Source: Eleginops maclovinus (taxonomy: Eukaryota > Chordata > Actinopteri > Perciformes > Eleginopidae). From it: a stretch of DNA of 64,000 bases. The translations under genes were made by a program, and so were the position numbers. Below are positions 1-14,051 of this stretch, in pieces. The notes beneath the pieces are model-generated. The model did not search any database. It had not been told where the DNA came from and saw only the letters and a list, made by a program, of their open reading frames with translations. The stretch lies in NCBI RefSeq assembly GCF_036324505.1, contig NC_086352.1, positions 20,367,637-20,431,636 of the forward strand. Reading direction: 5' to 3'. The first letter of the stretch is position 1, and the number at the start of each line of letters is the position of its first letter.

Positions 1-3000
1 GTGTTATGGAGATTAAGGGAAACACACAGAGGATAAACTGAGCTGAATATCCCTCAGCTTCTGAATAAGAGTAGAAATCTCTATTCCCACATGAAATTTT
101 CTTCCTGCCAGAGCAATCAGTCATTTAGAAGTCACTCCGCCTAGTGCATTGCAGACAACTGCCAATTATGAACAATGGTATCAGGCCTACATTTAGTAAA
201 TGGACCAAGTTACAGCACTAATGAATTGTTGACATGTACTGCAGGTCTGTTCTCTACTTCTTCCATAGCTGCAATTTCTGTACAGATCAGCACGCAATAA
301 AAGACCCAAGTTTTAGAACCAGTTAATCTTACTGGCATGCAAATTTAGTATGCTGAGCTAATGTTTTAGCAGCAGTAACAACCACGGTGTGTGAACGCTT
401 GTAGGGTTTCTAAACTCAATATTATTGTGTGGTGTCAAAGATCTTGGAGAAAATGAGTAATATAAATTGTGGGGCCAAAATAAAGTACATCTTAAAAAGA
501 ATGGCTATGAATGTTGAACAATGGAAGATTGACACTCAACACTTGGTTTTCCACTTCATTTCTTTGTACTTAGACTGTGATCATTAGATCAACATGGTTA
601 TAGGGGTAGGCGAGACAGATCTGAACATAACAGGCTTGAGTGAAAGCCAGAGATTGATGTTGTGCACCAGCTTCAATGACAAAACTACACTGTACTTTAC
701 TTATAGGATAAAGGTTTCCGTCTGAGTAGGAATTTATGCTGTACAAACTTTGTAAGTACAATGTTCTAATGAAGAAATGACTGTTCAGTGTTAATTCAAT
801 TTTAATGTGAGTTGAGGAACCATCAACGATCATTCCAACACTTTCTTGGGCTATTTAAAACATTCATTAAATAGCTATTAATAGTGAGTTCAAAATAATA
901 GGAGAGTGGGATGCCTCAGTTTTCCCCTCCATGGCTAAATTGAGGGCGATGAATTTATCTGTCCAGAGGTGATCTTGTCCGTCAGGTGCGATGGAAATCT
1001 GACAGAGACTGATGTATAATCAGACATGCTCACTCAACAGAGACCTGTCGGAATTAGGATTAATGTATGTAGACAGACACAACAGATCAATGAGGCCACC
1101 TTCTAACCCTCGGTGTTAAAAACAGCTTCATCACTCTTTATCCATCACTACATCCCGCACCGCTTCTCTTCCCCATTGTTAATTTAGGAAAGTTTGATCT
1201 TTTACACATTTTACTCTTTTCATCACACAGTCTTTTTAAGTACTTTTTACGCTTTTTAACTAACGCATATAGAAGTAAAATGTACTTCACGGTTATTGGG
1301 GATTCCGATGCTTCATTCTCTAAACATGTAACATAGTGCAAATGCTTGTAAGGAGTATCAACTCGCACTACTCCGAGTCAGTCTTTTTCTGCTGAGAAGA
1401 ATAAAGAGGGCAAGACATGTATTGCGATGACACAGCTGCTTTGAAGATATTCACAGTATGGTTTGTGCTGGAGAGTATGACTTATGCTGTTTAATTCTGG
1501 TTATGTTTTGTTGTTTGGTTGTTTCATCTACCTTCGCCTGGTTTCTTAGCAAGTCTTTTGTGGCTCACCACTTCAGGGACCTTTACAAATCTAACATTAC
1601 AAGTGAGATGAATGATTTTATACAGTCGACATCAACAGCGTTTGAAAAGTTCTGACTGACATAGCACAAAGACAGATATCAGATTCCCAGTCTCACTCGT
1701 TGAGACGTAATGAGCAGCAATGGAAGTGGTTTCACATGATCGTCTAATTAATATATGTGGACATTCAATTTTGAAAATCTAGCTGAGGAAACCCCGCCTG
1801 TAGTTGTGAGGTATGTATCTCCCTTATGCAAGAGTTTCCCAAAATCCCTGCTATATAGATGCAATATAAAAATGGAACAGGTTATTTTATCTGTTGAGTG
1901 TTTGCAGGCCTTTTCAGGTTGCACTTGAATTACAAGTAGAGGACTGTTCTGATTGTGTGTTTCCAAATGAATTTAAAGGTGAATAATAATCCTGACAACC
2001 AAGAGAGAGGCGCTCTCTAAAATACACTTTTGTAAAAATGTTACACATAACGCATCTTTCCCTTGTATTTTTTAATACATTTTTATATAATTAACATCCC
2101 GCTGCATATAAATACCACAAGCAGGGTCAGTAAGCATTAGTATGCTGTGCACCGCTGTATTATTTTCACTGTGCTGGCCTGGAGAAAAATCTGATTTTTA
2201 AACCAATCACTAGACCCCGTCATGTAGCACAGAAGGAAAGTTTTATGTAGAATTCGACAGAATCGTATAATTTTTTTTGCCATTATTCAGAGATGGAGCC
2301 TTCAAAGAAATTCAGACCCCGCAGGTACCAGGCTTTCCCCACTCAACAAGGACACAGCCTTGTAACCGCAAGTTTCAGTATAAATATGAATCATCTCCCA
2401 TCATAGGCTAAATTTAGGCCCAGACTTGTCCACTGAACCTGGCTGCTTCACCCTCTGAGCAGGTTGTCAGTGGACGCTGCCAGAAAGCCCTGGCATGTTT
2501 ACTGAAATCTGCCTCAGCTCCTGCCTCACTACTCATCACAAGGCTGTTTAGCCCACCACTGATTCCCAGGACATAGGGTGGTTAGCACGCCTCCCTAAAG
2601 GTAGAAGGTTTACCTTGCTTCAACACAGCAGAGCCTTTAGAGCTTAACTCATCCTTGTGGGTTGGCAGGCGAGCTGAAATAAACCACAGTGTGTCCTAGG
2701 AAATCCTATTAAGTGCATTACTCAAAGCACTGAATCACAAAATGCAGGGCTATTGTGTTTGAGGTAAGCTAACCCAGTTGCTATGCGCACAACGAGGGAC
2801 TGACCATTTGGTGCTACTTCCCTTTGGAGGTTTTCCTACTTTTTAGAATACATCTTAAGCACGCTTTGTAAATCCCTCAGTGCAGAGACTGGTTCACTCC
2901 ACGAAACAATGAAGTAGCTCCTGTTTGTGTCCATGTGACCTAGAAACTAGAGGACTTGTAGTGATCCCATAGTCCATCTTTGAATATTTATCAGGATTAT

Positions 3001-3264
3001 ATAACTTTAAACTCTGATTAATGTTGACCATTACAGCCATTCTTTCCAGCAGTAAACAGTATCTGCTCCATTTGGTGAATGCCCTGTTTCTTCATTGGTC
3101 AAGGTGACATGAATTACTTTGTCCCATGTGCTTCAATGCTAGGAAGTTGTTTGGTTCCTTGCTAATTTAATCAAATTCAAAATTAAGGTGAAGGGCTCCT
3201 CACAAAATGCAACATGCTATACCTAAGGCCTACAAATATATAAAGAAATAAAACAGTGCAATAA

Positions 3265-3295
3265 AATAGTGCTATGTATGTTATATAGCACTATT
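3265..3295. repeat. Perfect inverted repeat, 11-bp arms
   Basis: AATAGTGCTAT at 3265-3275 is exactly mirrored by ATAGCACTATT at 3285-3295, with a 9-nt spacer. It sits in AT-rich intron sequence with no open frame. It could be the core of a small palindromic MITE or a chance palindrome. Confidence 0.6.
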
Positions 3296-5128
3296 GAGCA
3301 TTTGGCTTGGTAGAAGTCACAGAGGATTTGTTTATTTGTTTGTTGTGCTTCTAACTAGCCTGGGGTTAATCAATAACATACCAGCTGTAAATAATTCATC
3401 CATTTCCATTTTTGCTTCTCACTTTTGTACTGATGAATGTGTTTGAGACTGTTCCAGTATACACTGGACATTTGCCAGTCAATGTATGACTAACACATGA
3501 ACACATTTGCATTTTTTACATTTAAAGCCTTCTGACCGAGTTCAATGAAAAATCAAATTAACCCACACACATGCAAGGGATTTAAACTCCTTTATTCATT
3601 AAAGTCTGAAGTGAATATTTTCATCATTAGTGGTTTAAGGTATAACATTGGTGTGTGACATTGGATACGTTCCAATATCATATAATGAACACTACTGAAT
3701 AATTATATAGATTTGAATTCTCTGCATGAATCCAATTTGTTATGCATTCATTCTTTTTACTGTATTTATCAAAAGTGTAAACAAGTTTTTTGTGAAGCTG
3801 CTTTTGTAACTTTACCTTGCAGACAAGCATCTGTTTATAAAACCTTTCCTCCCAAATGGTGTGTTTACCCTTGGGATGGGACACAAAACCAGCTGTGTAT
3901 GAAACTTCCATCTGTGCTTACATTAGTCAGGTCACGGTTTGCTTAGCGTGAATGTGTGGTACTAAAACTGCTCAGTACCCATATAGTTTACTGCCTTAAA
4001 TGAGTTCAGTTGTGACCATTGGGAAGGTAAAGAAAGACAACAATATATTATTTAGATTTAGCTAGCATCCTCACGCAGATGTAATGATGCACAGTTTTTT
4101 AATTTTTTTTACTTCTCTTCCATTGTATTATTCTCTATTTAACAGAATAACTAAGTTAGACAAATATGGTCTACGATCATGTATATAAAAAATATTGAAA
4201 ATAAATTGTGTGCATAAGAGCATGCAGTTGATACTGAGGTGCTAGAAATGTGTCTTTCAATTGTCTGTATTTCATCCTGTAACCTAATCGAATAGTTGTC
4301 TCTGTGTTGACCCATCTGTTCTCCCTCTTTGATTTTCTGCCTGAATTATAAATCATTTACAGATTTAGAGTCCCTCAGCAGCAATTTCCTCCCAGCCCGT
4401 GCAGAGACTTCTAAATGGAGAGGTGCTATAATGGATGCAGGTGTTTTTTTCCCAGTGCTCCTTTCTGAGTAAGAACAAACACCATGAAACATATAAACCA
4501 GAGATCTCAAAAACCTAGTAGCTGAAAAGCAAGCAAATGCTGTGGAAGAGTATCTCTAGAGGAATTGTATACAAATCACACTGAATTAAATTATTGTTAA
4601 ACAATTCTCAAGGAAAATCTATTTCACAATTGTTTTGATGTTTAAGTTTTCCTACCTGTATACGCTCAAGATTTGTGGAATGAAATGATATCACTGTGAT
4701 AAGATGGTAAATTATCGGTCGATGTTATTATATTCAAAATTATCAAAACAGGTCTAACTTTATTGGAAACAAGCGAAGAATATTAAAGTATATATTTATA
4801 CAAACAAAAGGAATCCTTCTGTGGGTTTCATTTTACAAAACATGGTTTAATAAAAAAGTCTTCACTTCTTTGTAAAAAGGGGATGTGGGTTCACGTTTGT
4901 CGTGGTCCTCATGAGAGGACATTTTAATACAATACAGCCATATGAAAATGTATTTGTTGATTAGATTACTCTCACACATTTGATAGTTTTCTTCCACCAT
5001 TAAAACTGCATCTATGAAGACCTATTTTTTAACTGAAAGGTCCTATTCACATATAATTCTGTAATTAGGATCCATCAACAAGCAGTACCATTATGACTAT
5101 ATTGCAAATATCATTACAGTTAACAGGT

Positions 5129-5196
5129 GCACACACACACTCTGACACACACACAAACACACACACACACACACACACACATGCACACACTCACAC
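5129..5196. repeat. (CA)n microsatellite, interrupted
   Basis: CA dinucleotides run over about 68 bp with interruptions (TCTGACA, AAACA, ATGCACA, TCACA). It lies in the upstream gpc6 intron. Confidence 0.9.
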
Positions 5197-8100
5197 GCAG
5201 TGCTGTAAAATTATAAAGGTTATTGTACAAAGCAGTTGTCATGGGGACAGGTTCTAAAATTGCATATTAACTATACCTAATGGCTGTTGTTGACAGTGTA
5301 TTAACATAAACACACACCTACACTAATAATTAATTAGCTGTAGACATGGTCAGAAGATATTGCATTAGCTGGCTCACATGTTGTGAGAGCCAGAGAGTAG
5401 GCATTTACATTGCCTCAAAACTATTCAGTTTATGACACGTTTTCATTTAAATCCTTGTGTCTGCATCAGTTTTAATAGGGTGTGTTTTACCCCCTATGAT
5501 GCCACATCACTTTGGGTAAATGCAGCATTGAAAGTAAAGTAGGCACTTCAAATAAAGATCCAAAGATTCAAAAGGAAAAAAAAAGCAAAGTTGGAGAGGA
5601 GCCAAAGGCACGGCAGGCATCATCACCGGCGCCATCTTATGATCTAATAGACCTCAATTGTACGGTCCTGATATCTGCTCTTGTGAATGTGAAACAACAA
5701 GGTCCAGTACTATAGCTCCTGTTCCCGCCATAACACTACAAAAGCAGGGCCCCATTTTCCTTCCCCTTCACCTCTGATTGAACTGCAAAACATATTTAAT
5801 ATTCTCACCAGAGACTTTCAAGCTCTTGAGCTCTTTTACCTTGGCTCTCGCTGCTACCCTGTTCCTGTCATAGCATGAGCTAGTTATAATATTCTGCTTC
5901 TTAGTGCTGGTTAGAGGCAAAGCGTCCATCATCCCGGCCATCAAATATGATTATTAGGGATTCCACAGAGAGAAAAGTTACATCAGGTAGATAAAACCCC
6001 ATTTCTTCTCAAATGCAAACACCAGTAGTCCCCTGCCTTTTAAAAGAGAAACCAAATTACAATAGACCAATAGTCCTTCGCTGCAAAATAACACAGAATA
6101 TAGATAGCTTTTTATCTTTTAAATGTTGCAGGCATGCTGTCCAGCTCTGCAGATCGTATGTCTTTATCCCGCAGGCTTTTAACCTACTCAAGGCTGTTGT
6201 TCACGTGTCCTCACTGACAATTACAGGCGGATCTACTCGGAGGTCGCAGATATTTCTATCAAAAAGATTGACCTTTACCTTTAAACTTGGGCCATGCAGT
6301 ATGAATGCTAAACAGCAGTAAGTCTTGGTGTAAACATTTAACATTCAGTGCTTTATGATTTGTTTTATGGAAATATTTGATTAAGATTTGATCAGATGTG
6401 ATAAACAGGGTCTGAGCAACTCGAGCAAACACACCATCACTTATTTTACATTTGAATAAATACAAAATTCAACGATTTTTTCAGGCAACCAGTTCCTTTA
6501 TTGAAGTGACTGTGTTGAAAAGTATTTGTAGATTGCTGCTTTAGTTTGAAAAGCAGCAGCTATTCTTCTTACTGGATCTAGAATGAGGAAACCATAGACT
6601 GTATTTATAAAGGAGGAAACACATTATCTTTCTTTTGGCCTACCGACACTGGCTAACCTGTGAAAATCTGTATTGATTTTAAATGATTTTGTCAGTATGT
6701 AAAACACGTACGGCGCTTTTAAATCAACATGAGCCCGACCACACTGAGATCATTTTGCAAGGCCCGTTTGGCTGTTCCATTGTCTAGACTCAGATCAAGG
6801 GCCACAGCTTCTAGACTGTGGAGTGAAAACTGATTTGTGCAACAGTTTTTTTTATATCTTATTATTAATTTACTTACCTTAACTTGATTATGCTTTAATA
6901 TTACTACTTTGCCATATGCTGTTGTAAATGTGATTGTTTTAAAACGTTTTAAGAAAACTTTTACATTTCAAAGAGAACTAGAACATATATCCTTGTTTTC
7001 TTGTATTCCTTCTTTATTATTACTTATTCCAAAATTAAATCTTGCATGACTCATTTAATAAGAAGGACAAGCTGGTGGTGCATGCCTTTTAAATGAATTA
7101 ATGCTTTCTTCTCAGACACATTGAGTCATAGTGGATCACATTGCGTTCGTGAAATCTATTAAGATAGGCTTTGTTAACGGCCCATGTGTTCTATGGCAGA
7201 CAATCACTGTAGTTATCAGAGATGCAAGCAGTGAATATATTGGGGTTATGCGAGCTAGCTTCACTCCCACTCTGTATACGATTATTAATGACAACCAGGC
7301 AGTCTTAAGACAGCAAGTATTTGCACATACATAAACAATTTAACAGCATTCATATAAGATAGGACTTTTGATATATCAAGACAAACACTTTTAAGTAATC
7401 CTAATTAGAAGCTGGACTTTACATAAGCATGTGATTTCTGTCTGATTTGCTGTCTCATATGTATAATTAATTACGCTTACTGCTAAGTGTAAAGCAGCTA
7501 AGGCCTTTCTAGTGTCATATGTATGGCTGTCATTTGTAGCTGAAGCCTCTGTATATGACCTGTGGAAGTTCTCATTATAATTACTGGACCTATATTAACA
7601 TGCGTAGCTGAAACGTTGCCCTACACGCTCAGATAGATCAACAAGCACTTGACACCACCTCTAAGACTCCAGGAGGAGGAGATATTGGATTCAGGCAGTA
7701 AACAAAAGAAAGGATGGAACACATTTAAATGGTAATACTGCACTTGTGTGTATTTCTTCTTTAGTTTTTTCAGCTTTAGACTTTTTTCACATAGGAAATG
7801 AAACATTCTATTTTATTTCATGATTCATGCCGTCTATTGACGTTAACTATTGTGCATGCTGGTTCCCTGAAATAGATGACTGCAAACAATGTAACCAAGT
7901 CATTGTTAATGTGATTAGTTTCACCTGAGCTTTAAACCATTATAAAAAGTCAAGTTGAAACTGCAGAATTTGAAGATATTGTTGATTTAATTAGTTCACG
8001 AGGCCCTGTTTGGTATTTGCTGCATGTTCATTAAGTACACATGAAATGCACATCCTTGGTTTGGAATAAGTCTGACTAAAGCTTGAATATCCTAGTGACT

Positions 8101-9212
8101 TGGCAAAAAGTATTTTTTAAATGATAGTGTTCAATTCTTCCATCCTCAGAAACACATTTTCTGTATTTATTTTGAACAGCATACACTTATCAGTAAAAAC
8201 GATTACATGATATGTTCAGATTTATTCGAAGATCAGTGTTGTTATTGTCATGTGCAAAACAGGGTTACACAACTAAATGCAATTGTTGTCTAGACCATTT
8301 ATTCCATGCTGGAATAAAGAGTAGTCCAAACCTTTACTGCATATTTGAGTTTTCAACTAGAGGAATGTAAACAGCAGCAACAGAAATAATTATATTACTT
8401 AAATGGTAATTTAATATCAGGGAACATTGTCCATCAGGCGTCTTTGATGTAAGCACAGCTCCTCTTATCCAAGAGAATTCATGCACGATGTCCTGTCCCC
8501 ATCCCCTTGAGTGCTTGATCTGGGATTTTATGATAAAGTCAGGTCTGTGAGATGTGGGCACATGTGACAGGGAACTGTCTCTTGAGCCATACACATGTTA
8601 AAAGAGTTAGAAGCTAACCGTTATTATCCACTGGCTCCATGCTTCATCTGAAAAGATGCCTTTGTGGTATAACAACATGTGTCCAACATGAATATAAGGT
8701 ATGATTACAATGACCTACAGCGCTCTCAATGATTAGTTCAGATAGTGATGGTGAATATAGGCTTCTGTACAGTATACGATGATGAGCATTTCACTTATAC
8801 ATCTGTTTACACAGTGAGTCATGGGGGATAATGTTGATTTTGTGAAATGAATTAAGAGGGACATTTTTTCTAGGCTCATATGTGATGTGTGTTGTTAATA
8901 GTGATGTTGTGTTTAAACAATGCTTCAGATCCTGCAGTGAATCCTCTTCATTAAGGATATAATGTTCAGTTTTGTTAAGACTGTTTTAGAGAGGCATTTA
9001 GTCAACTCTATAATCATTTTTTGATGCAGCAGTGTTTGTTGTTGCACCACTACCATTGTGCTGTACTCGCAGCAGTTTCACCTTTGTGTAACTACTTAAC
9101 TGGAAACTAAATGTGTAACAAATTGGAAGACAAAGAGGTGCAAGTCTGTTTTACTTTTCCTCAATTGCTTCAACCAATGACTTTACGATACAATTATCTG
9201 TCTTCTTGTTAG

Positions 9213-9313
9213 ACAGTGCAACAGTGAACTCTGGAGTGCCTGTGAGACGTGAAGACACTGAAGCTTTGGATGCAGCTAACCCTGCGGCTGCAGAAGCTGG
9301 ACAGTTCCAGTGA
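9213..9313 (+). other. Possible cryptic terminal exon, unrecognised
   Basis: A good pyrimidine-rich acceptor (ATCTGTCTTCTTGTTAG, ending at 9212) is followed by 33 open codons rich in Ala, Glu and Asp, ending in TGA at 9311-9313. The base composition is clearly less AT-rich than the flanks. If real it would enter in phase 1. I do not recognise the peptide; it lacks the Ser-Gly repeats and hydrophobic GPI signal a glypican terminus needs. It could be an alternative last exon or lncRNA exon within the gpc6 intron, or chance. Confidence 0.15.
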
Positions 9314-11407
9314 AAGCAGAAAAATATTCTTGCTGGAGTCAGACTTACTGCCCTGGGCGCTCATGTAAAGACTCATGGTTAGACATTTGTCTTCACAATT
9401 CACCCTCAGTCCAGTGTGTGCTTTTGTATATATGTTTGCATTTATTTATGAACTAGTGTTTGTTTACTGCTGTAGCTAGTAGGCTGTGTTGATACTGAAC
9501 TCTTGACATAGTTTATGTAAACTGCACATTATGTCATACATATGGAACACACTGTTATGTACACTCATGTTTGTTACCCCAGCCAAAGAGTAGGTTATGT
9601 TTTCAGCTAAGTTAGCCTGTTTGTCTTTCAGCAGACATAAGGGAAAACTTCTAGCCCCATTATTAATTAAACTTGGTAGAATGTAGTCGCATGGACCCAG
9701 GAAAGTCCAGTTAGGTCAGGTATAAAAATATGTTTTCCTTTTGTTCATTTTGCAAATGTGAAATGTTTCTAAATTCAATTTTTGAATATATTGAAAATAC
9801 ATTTCTGACTGAGATAATTTGAAACAACATTATAAAACAGCTCTCAACTAGTTGTTTAAACAATTTGAGCAAAAATCATTACAGCGTCGAAGTTCTTTCA
9901 ACATTGCCACTAAAAACTCATAACCACGCCGATGTTCACACCTAAAAAATACTGTTTGCAGAAAAGAAAATTAACAAGGTTAAAGCTCAAGTATAATAAC
10001 CAAGCACATTCTGATCTGATTCATATTTTGTTGTAAGTGCGACAATGCCTTGGGCCATCATGAATCACAGCCACACCAGCATGTGTTAAACCTAACCAGC
10101 TTTGGTGTCTCCATGACAGGATTACCACATCAAATGTGAGGGCAGTCCCCTGCAGTGGCCTCCTGTTGGTTGAGGCCCTTTCATGTCCTGCTAAGACCCG
10201 AGGCTTCATCGTATACTCTCTTCAAAATCCCCAGTGTAGCTAGGACATGATGAGGGTTGTCTGTGTGAGGGTGTGCATGTGCATTTTATTTTTTGGGCTA
10301 TTACTGTCTTCCACTTGAACTTTGATTGAGTATCACTGTTTCAACTGTAACAAGAGGCGCAAAAAGAAAATAAGTAGGATAACAATGTTTTTATGTTTGT
10401 TCAGCCCATTATCACAGACTTTGCCATGCCCAACCCAGAAAAGATCTGAAAGTAAATATTTTGTATATAAGTGGAAAAAACCTCAGGAGGAGAAATAAAA
10501 AGTGCATTAGGACTAGGTGGGAAACTGAAAATTGCAAAACATGAACAAAAAGTTGTAGCAGTTGGTAGAAATACAATATGCAGCAACAGGATTATGATTC
10601 TACAATAGGATTATAACGGATCCAGTACTAATGTAGCAAATCGAGTTGAAGTAAAAAAAAATAAGCCTAAGAAATGGAATGAAGAGATGATCCAGTAAAA
10701 TATGTAAATCCAATGAATTATTTTTAAAATCATTCAGATTGTCAAATGTTCCAGAGTCCAGGAATCAAGGTAGATGGTTTTCTGAATAGAGGAAGGGGTC
10801 TTTAATGAACCACAGGGTTGACCACTCCGTTTCCCACCTATTACTAATTTAATTTTTGTATCCCAGTGAGCGATTTTCAGAGCAACAGCTGGCACATGCA
10901 GATGTGTAACACTGTCAAATATTTAGCATAAAGAGGAAGTAGTTATATAACCTGTCAAATTCTCAACCCCCTCAAGAAGCAGTGTCAATTTATACTGTAT
11001 GAGGTGTTTACTCTATTCAGCAAGGGCTTTATTGAATGAATCCCAGACTGCTGTGGCCCACAGCCAAAGCCAATATAAAGAAATGTTGCTGCTCACTGGG
11101 TTATTACCTTAGGCTTGGTATAGCCAAACTGATAGCTCCTGCTCTCTCTCAACTGTCTCTCCACAAGCCTCCATCAGCAGAGCAGTCGCTCCAACATCCT
11201 CAACTAACCACCGACCACAAAGCACGCTGCTTCAACATGCTGAGTGCAACTATGATTTACAGCTGACACAACTGACAGATCCAACCCCCTCATAGCATGT
11301 TAAATAATCAACACTGCATTAATGATTTCTGAAGAAAAAGGCAGAGCAGACATGTATTTTGTATTTTCTTTGTTTATTTATAGTGTAAGTAAGTGAGAAA
11401 TTATACA

Positions 11408-11425
11408 AGGGTTAGGGTTAGGGTT
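11408..11425. repeat. Short interstitial telomere-type repeat
   Basis: Three tandem GGGTTA-type hexamers (AGGGTTAGGGTTAGGGTT). Far too short to be a telomere; such short arrays are found scattered through vertebrate chromosomes. Confidence 0.75.
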
Positions 11426-13920
11426 CAAATCTAAAATCTACAATATTCTTTCAATAAAGTTAATATCAATTGTTAGAAAAGAGAGGCTGCTTTTAAACTC
11501 AGAGACCATTGATTTTAAAATCATTTATAATAAACTCTTATAAAACATTTTGTGAAATAACTGATTCTACAGCTTTTGAAGGGATCAGAATACATGGCAA
11601 AGAATTTGAGTGCTTTTCCTGTCGATATTCTCTTCCAAATCATTGATGAACATGAATTATACAACAGGAGCTTAGCTGCAACTCTGGGGAACATAGTTAG
11701 GTTCCCCAGAATAAGTCAGATTTTTAGCAAAAATAATTGTTCCTGATAAGTTGATAAGGCTCATGTGTAAAAAGTAGCACAGAACAGTTAATCACTGGTG
11801 AAAGATGTATGAGTCCTGCTAATGGGATGTCTAAATGATAACATGTTTAATTCCGTGCAATGTTTCAAATATGCAGTACATCTGGCAAAGTGTGCGTAAT
11901 ATAGAGAAAGAGTATGTGAATAGATTCATTTGATAGACACACAAAGAGTGGGTGTTTAAAACATCGACTCAGAGTTGGCATTTCTTGTGAGTATGCTGGA
12001 GAAAAGTTTGATATATAATTTGATATAGACTCGTTTTGTAATGAATTATTGCTAGTGTATATATGGAAACTCAAACCATAGCTCCTTCTTGACCTTGAAA
12101 ATAATAGTTTTATGAAGCAGTAATATTTGAACATGTACTTTGAATCTTTTTCTGGAACTTTTAACCTCATTGCACAGTCTTCATCAGCACTCTTTGGTTG
12201 GATGCATCTGTTTGGATGCAAGCTCAGTAGGTGGTAGGATTCTATTCATAGCACTTTTTTTAGGTCTTTTTGTCCATGTAGTCTTAAGGCAAACATGGTT
12301 TAACTTAGTCTTATAGTTAAACAGAACAATACCAGTTGACGCTGAAGTTGAAGCTGAAAATGTATCTTTCACTTTTACTGAGGTTGAATGACCCCAACAT
12401 GGACCAGAAGAAAGCGCAGCTGTTTCTACAAAACCAGCAGGTTAATGTGTCAGAATCTTGGATACAATGGTAGCTCTGTTTTCTCACCTGTGTATTAAAC
12501 AATAAAGAAAGACCTGAGATAAAAGATGGTCCTTAATGTCAATTGCTCCTCGATAGTTAGTGTTTTCTTATGCACTGGGTAATGAATAAAGTCTTTATGT
12601 AGCCAGGGTGGAGAACCTCTACACAGATAGTAATAATTAATATCTTCTTCTTCGTCTTCTTTTCTAAAGTAGAAGTAAAATATATCAAGCAACTTTGCTG
12701 AAATATTACTGAGATTGAGAATGAAAGCATTGGGTTCAGCATTTAATCATATATTATTTTTTAAATACCTTGGTATGAATTGCATTAGACTTATTTAAGC
12801 AGTCTAGGCTTTCCAGAGCCTTAAGAATTCCACTGCTGAAATTGGTTCAAGTCCAAAACAATTTAAAGAAGCTATTGACACACTGTTGAAAGCAATAGAA
12901 TTTCACAGAGAAGGTTATAAAACATCAAAAGTGTTGTGTTTTACCAAAATACATTCAAACACACACATCACTTGTCAAGCCACATTGCTTTATGGATGCA
13001 GGATTTCTAATCCTTGGAATTTGTTTGTGTATTTGTTTTGAGTTTTAAAGCAGAAGATAACCTGTGTTCTTTGTTTTTATTAGACTTTCCATTTAATTCT
13101 CTGCAAGTAACATTTTTTCCCATAATGTTGAACACTGCCTCTAAGTGTTCAAATCTTCAACAGGATCTCACAACACTTTCTTTGAATTAATGTCCAGGCT
13201 CTGTGCTGCATGTCTTACTTCTCTCCTGTAACAGAAGCTCAGTGCACATGCAATGCATACTTAAAAAGATAACATGATAGCATTACTAAATGAATACCTT
13301 ACATTGAGATAATGTACGCTATTATGTTCTCCGTCTTCATCATTGTCACTAACTATATCAAAGTGACGGTGGGTTCTTCTGTTCACACTGAAGCCTCATG
13401 TTGTTATTTTTTCCGCCTTTTTGCCTGCTCAAACTTCTTGCTGAGTGCAGATGGAATCAGTCGGGGGTGACCACTCATGCCAAATATCAAATTTGAAAAC
13501 CCAAGCCTGTCTTGTATGAATCAGAGATGAGCTCAATATGGATAGAAGTGGACAGCACGCAAAATTGGAAGAAAAACAAACCCCATGCAGTCGAACAGTA
13601 GTTCACTCTGGGTGGAATAAACGACCAGAAGGGCTGGTTCAAATGCACAAACTGTAGCTTCCACAAAACATTTTAAAATTGTGATGTGTCACTCATTCCT
13701 TTACAGAGGTAGAGCTAATGGAGCCGGATGTATTAATGTTTGTTTTATTGTTTATTCCTATTTGTTAGAACATGTATCACTGAGATTGTTTAATATTCTG
13801 AGAACTGAATACGTTTGTAGAACAAATGGAGTCGAATCATTTCTCACCCTGACTTCTCAGCCTGTAAAATACAATACGATCAACCCTAATATATAATATT
13901 TCTGTGTTGGCATATGGCAG

Positions 13921-14051
13921 GTGATTGACATCAAAGTGAAGTTAAAGGAGTCCAAGAGGTTTTGGTCCACGCTGCCTGATGAAATCTGTGCCAAGGGCAA
14001 GCTGACAGAGTCTGACGAGGATCAGTGCTGGAACAGCCACACGAAGGGCAG
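13921..14051 (+). CDS. gpc6: Glypican-6 coding exon (antepenultimate coding exon)
   Basis: This exon encodes part of the core protein of a GPI-anchored cell-surface heparan sulfate proteoglycan that binds growth factors such as Wnt and Hedgehog ligands. It is 131 nt. It starts in phase 0 after TGGCATATGGCAG and ends with two bases of a split Arg codon before the donor GTGAGG at 14052. It translates to VIDIKVKLKESKRFW followed by a segment with two cysteines (DEIC and DQCW) and ends HTKGR. The 'IK.KLK..K.FW..LP..IC' and 'DxCW' pattern is the conserved end of the helical core in GPC4/GPC6-type glypicans, where these cysteines form disulfides. The +2 phase joins the next exon (16387) without a frame break. 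The preceding exon, with the linker region, is outside the window. Assignment to GPC6 rather than GPC4 rests mainly on the next two exons. Confidence 0.94.

Larger units (their letters stand above)
1..13920 (+). other. gpc6: gpc6 upstream intron (partial), no exon recognised
   Basis: This stretch precedes the first recognisable glypican exon and ends in a normal acceptor (TTGGCATATGGCAG at 13907-13920). I looked for the preceding glypican exon, which in vertebrate GPC4/GPC6 carries an Arg/Ser-rich linker before the 'V-x-D-x-K-x-K-L-K' block, and did not find it, so that exon should lie upstream of the window. The sequence is AT-rich and stop-rich. It holds a CA microsatellite near 5.13 kb, a hairpin near 3.27 kb, three telomere-type hexamers near 11.41 kb and one possible cryptic exon at 9.2 kb. 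No tRNA or other RNA gene was seen. The intron call is inference from the exon that follows. Confidence 0.7.

Noticed and set aside
2285..2335. Exon-like stretch ending CGCAG|GTACC in the upstream intron
   Set aside because: Looked like it might be the missing glypican linker exon (FRPR), but surrounding residues do not match and no acceptor is present.
11865..12221. 118-codon minus frame in the upstream gpc6 intron
   Set aside because: No family resemblance, AT-driven composition, overlapping frames, no splice logic.
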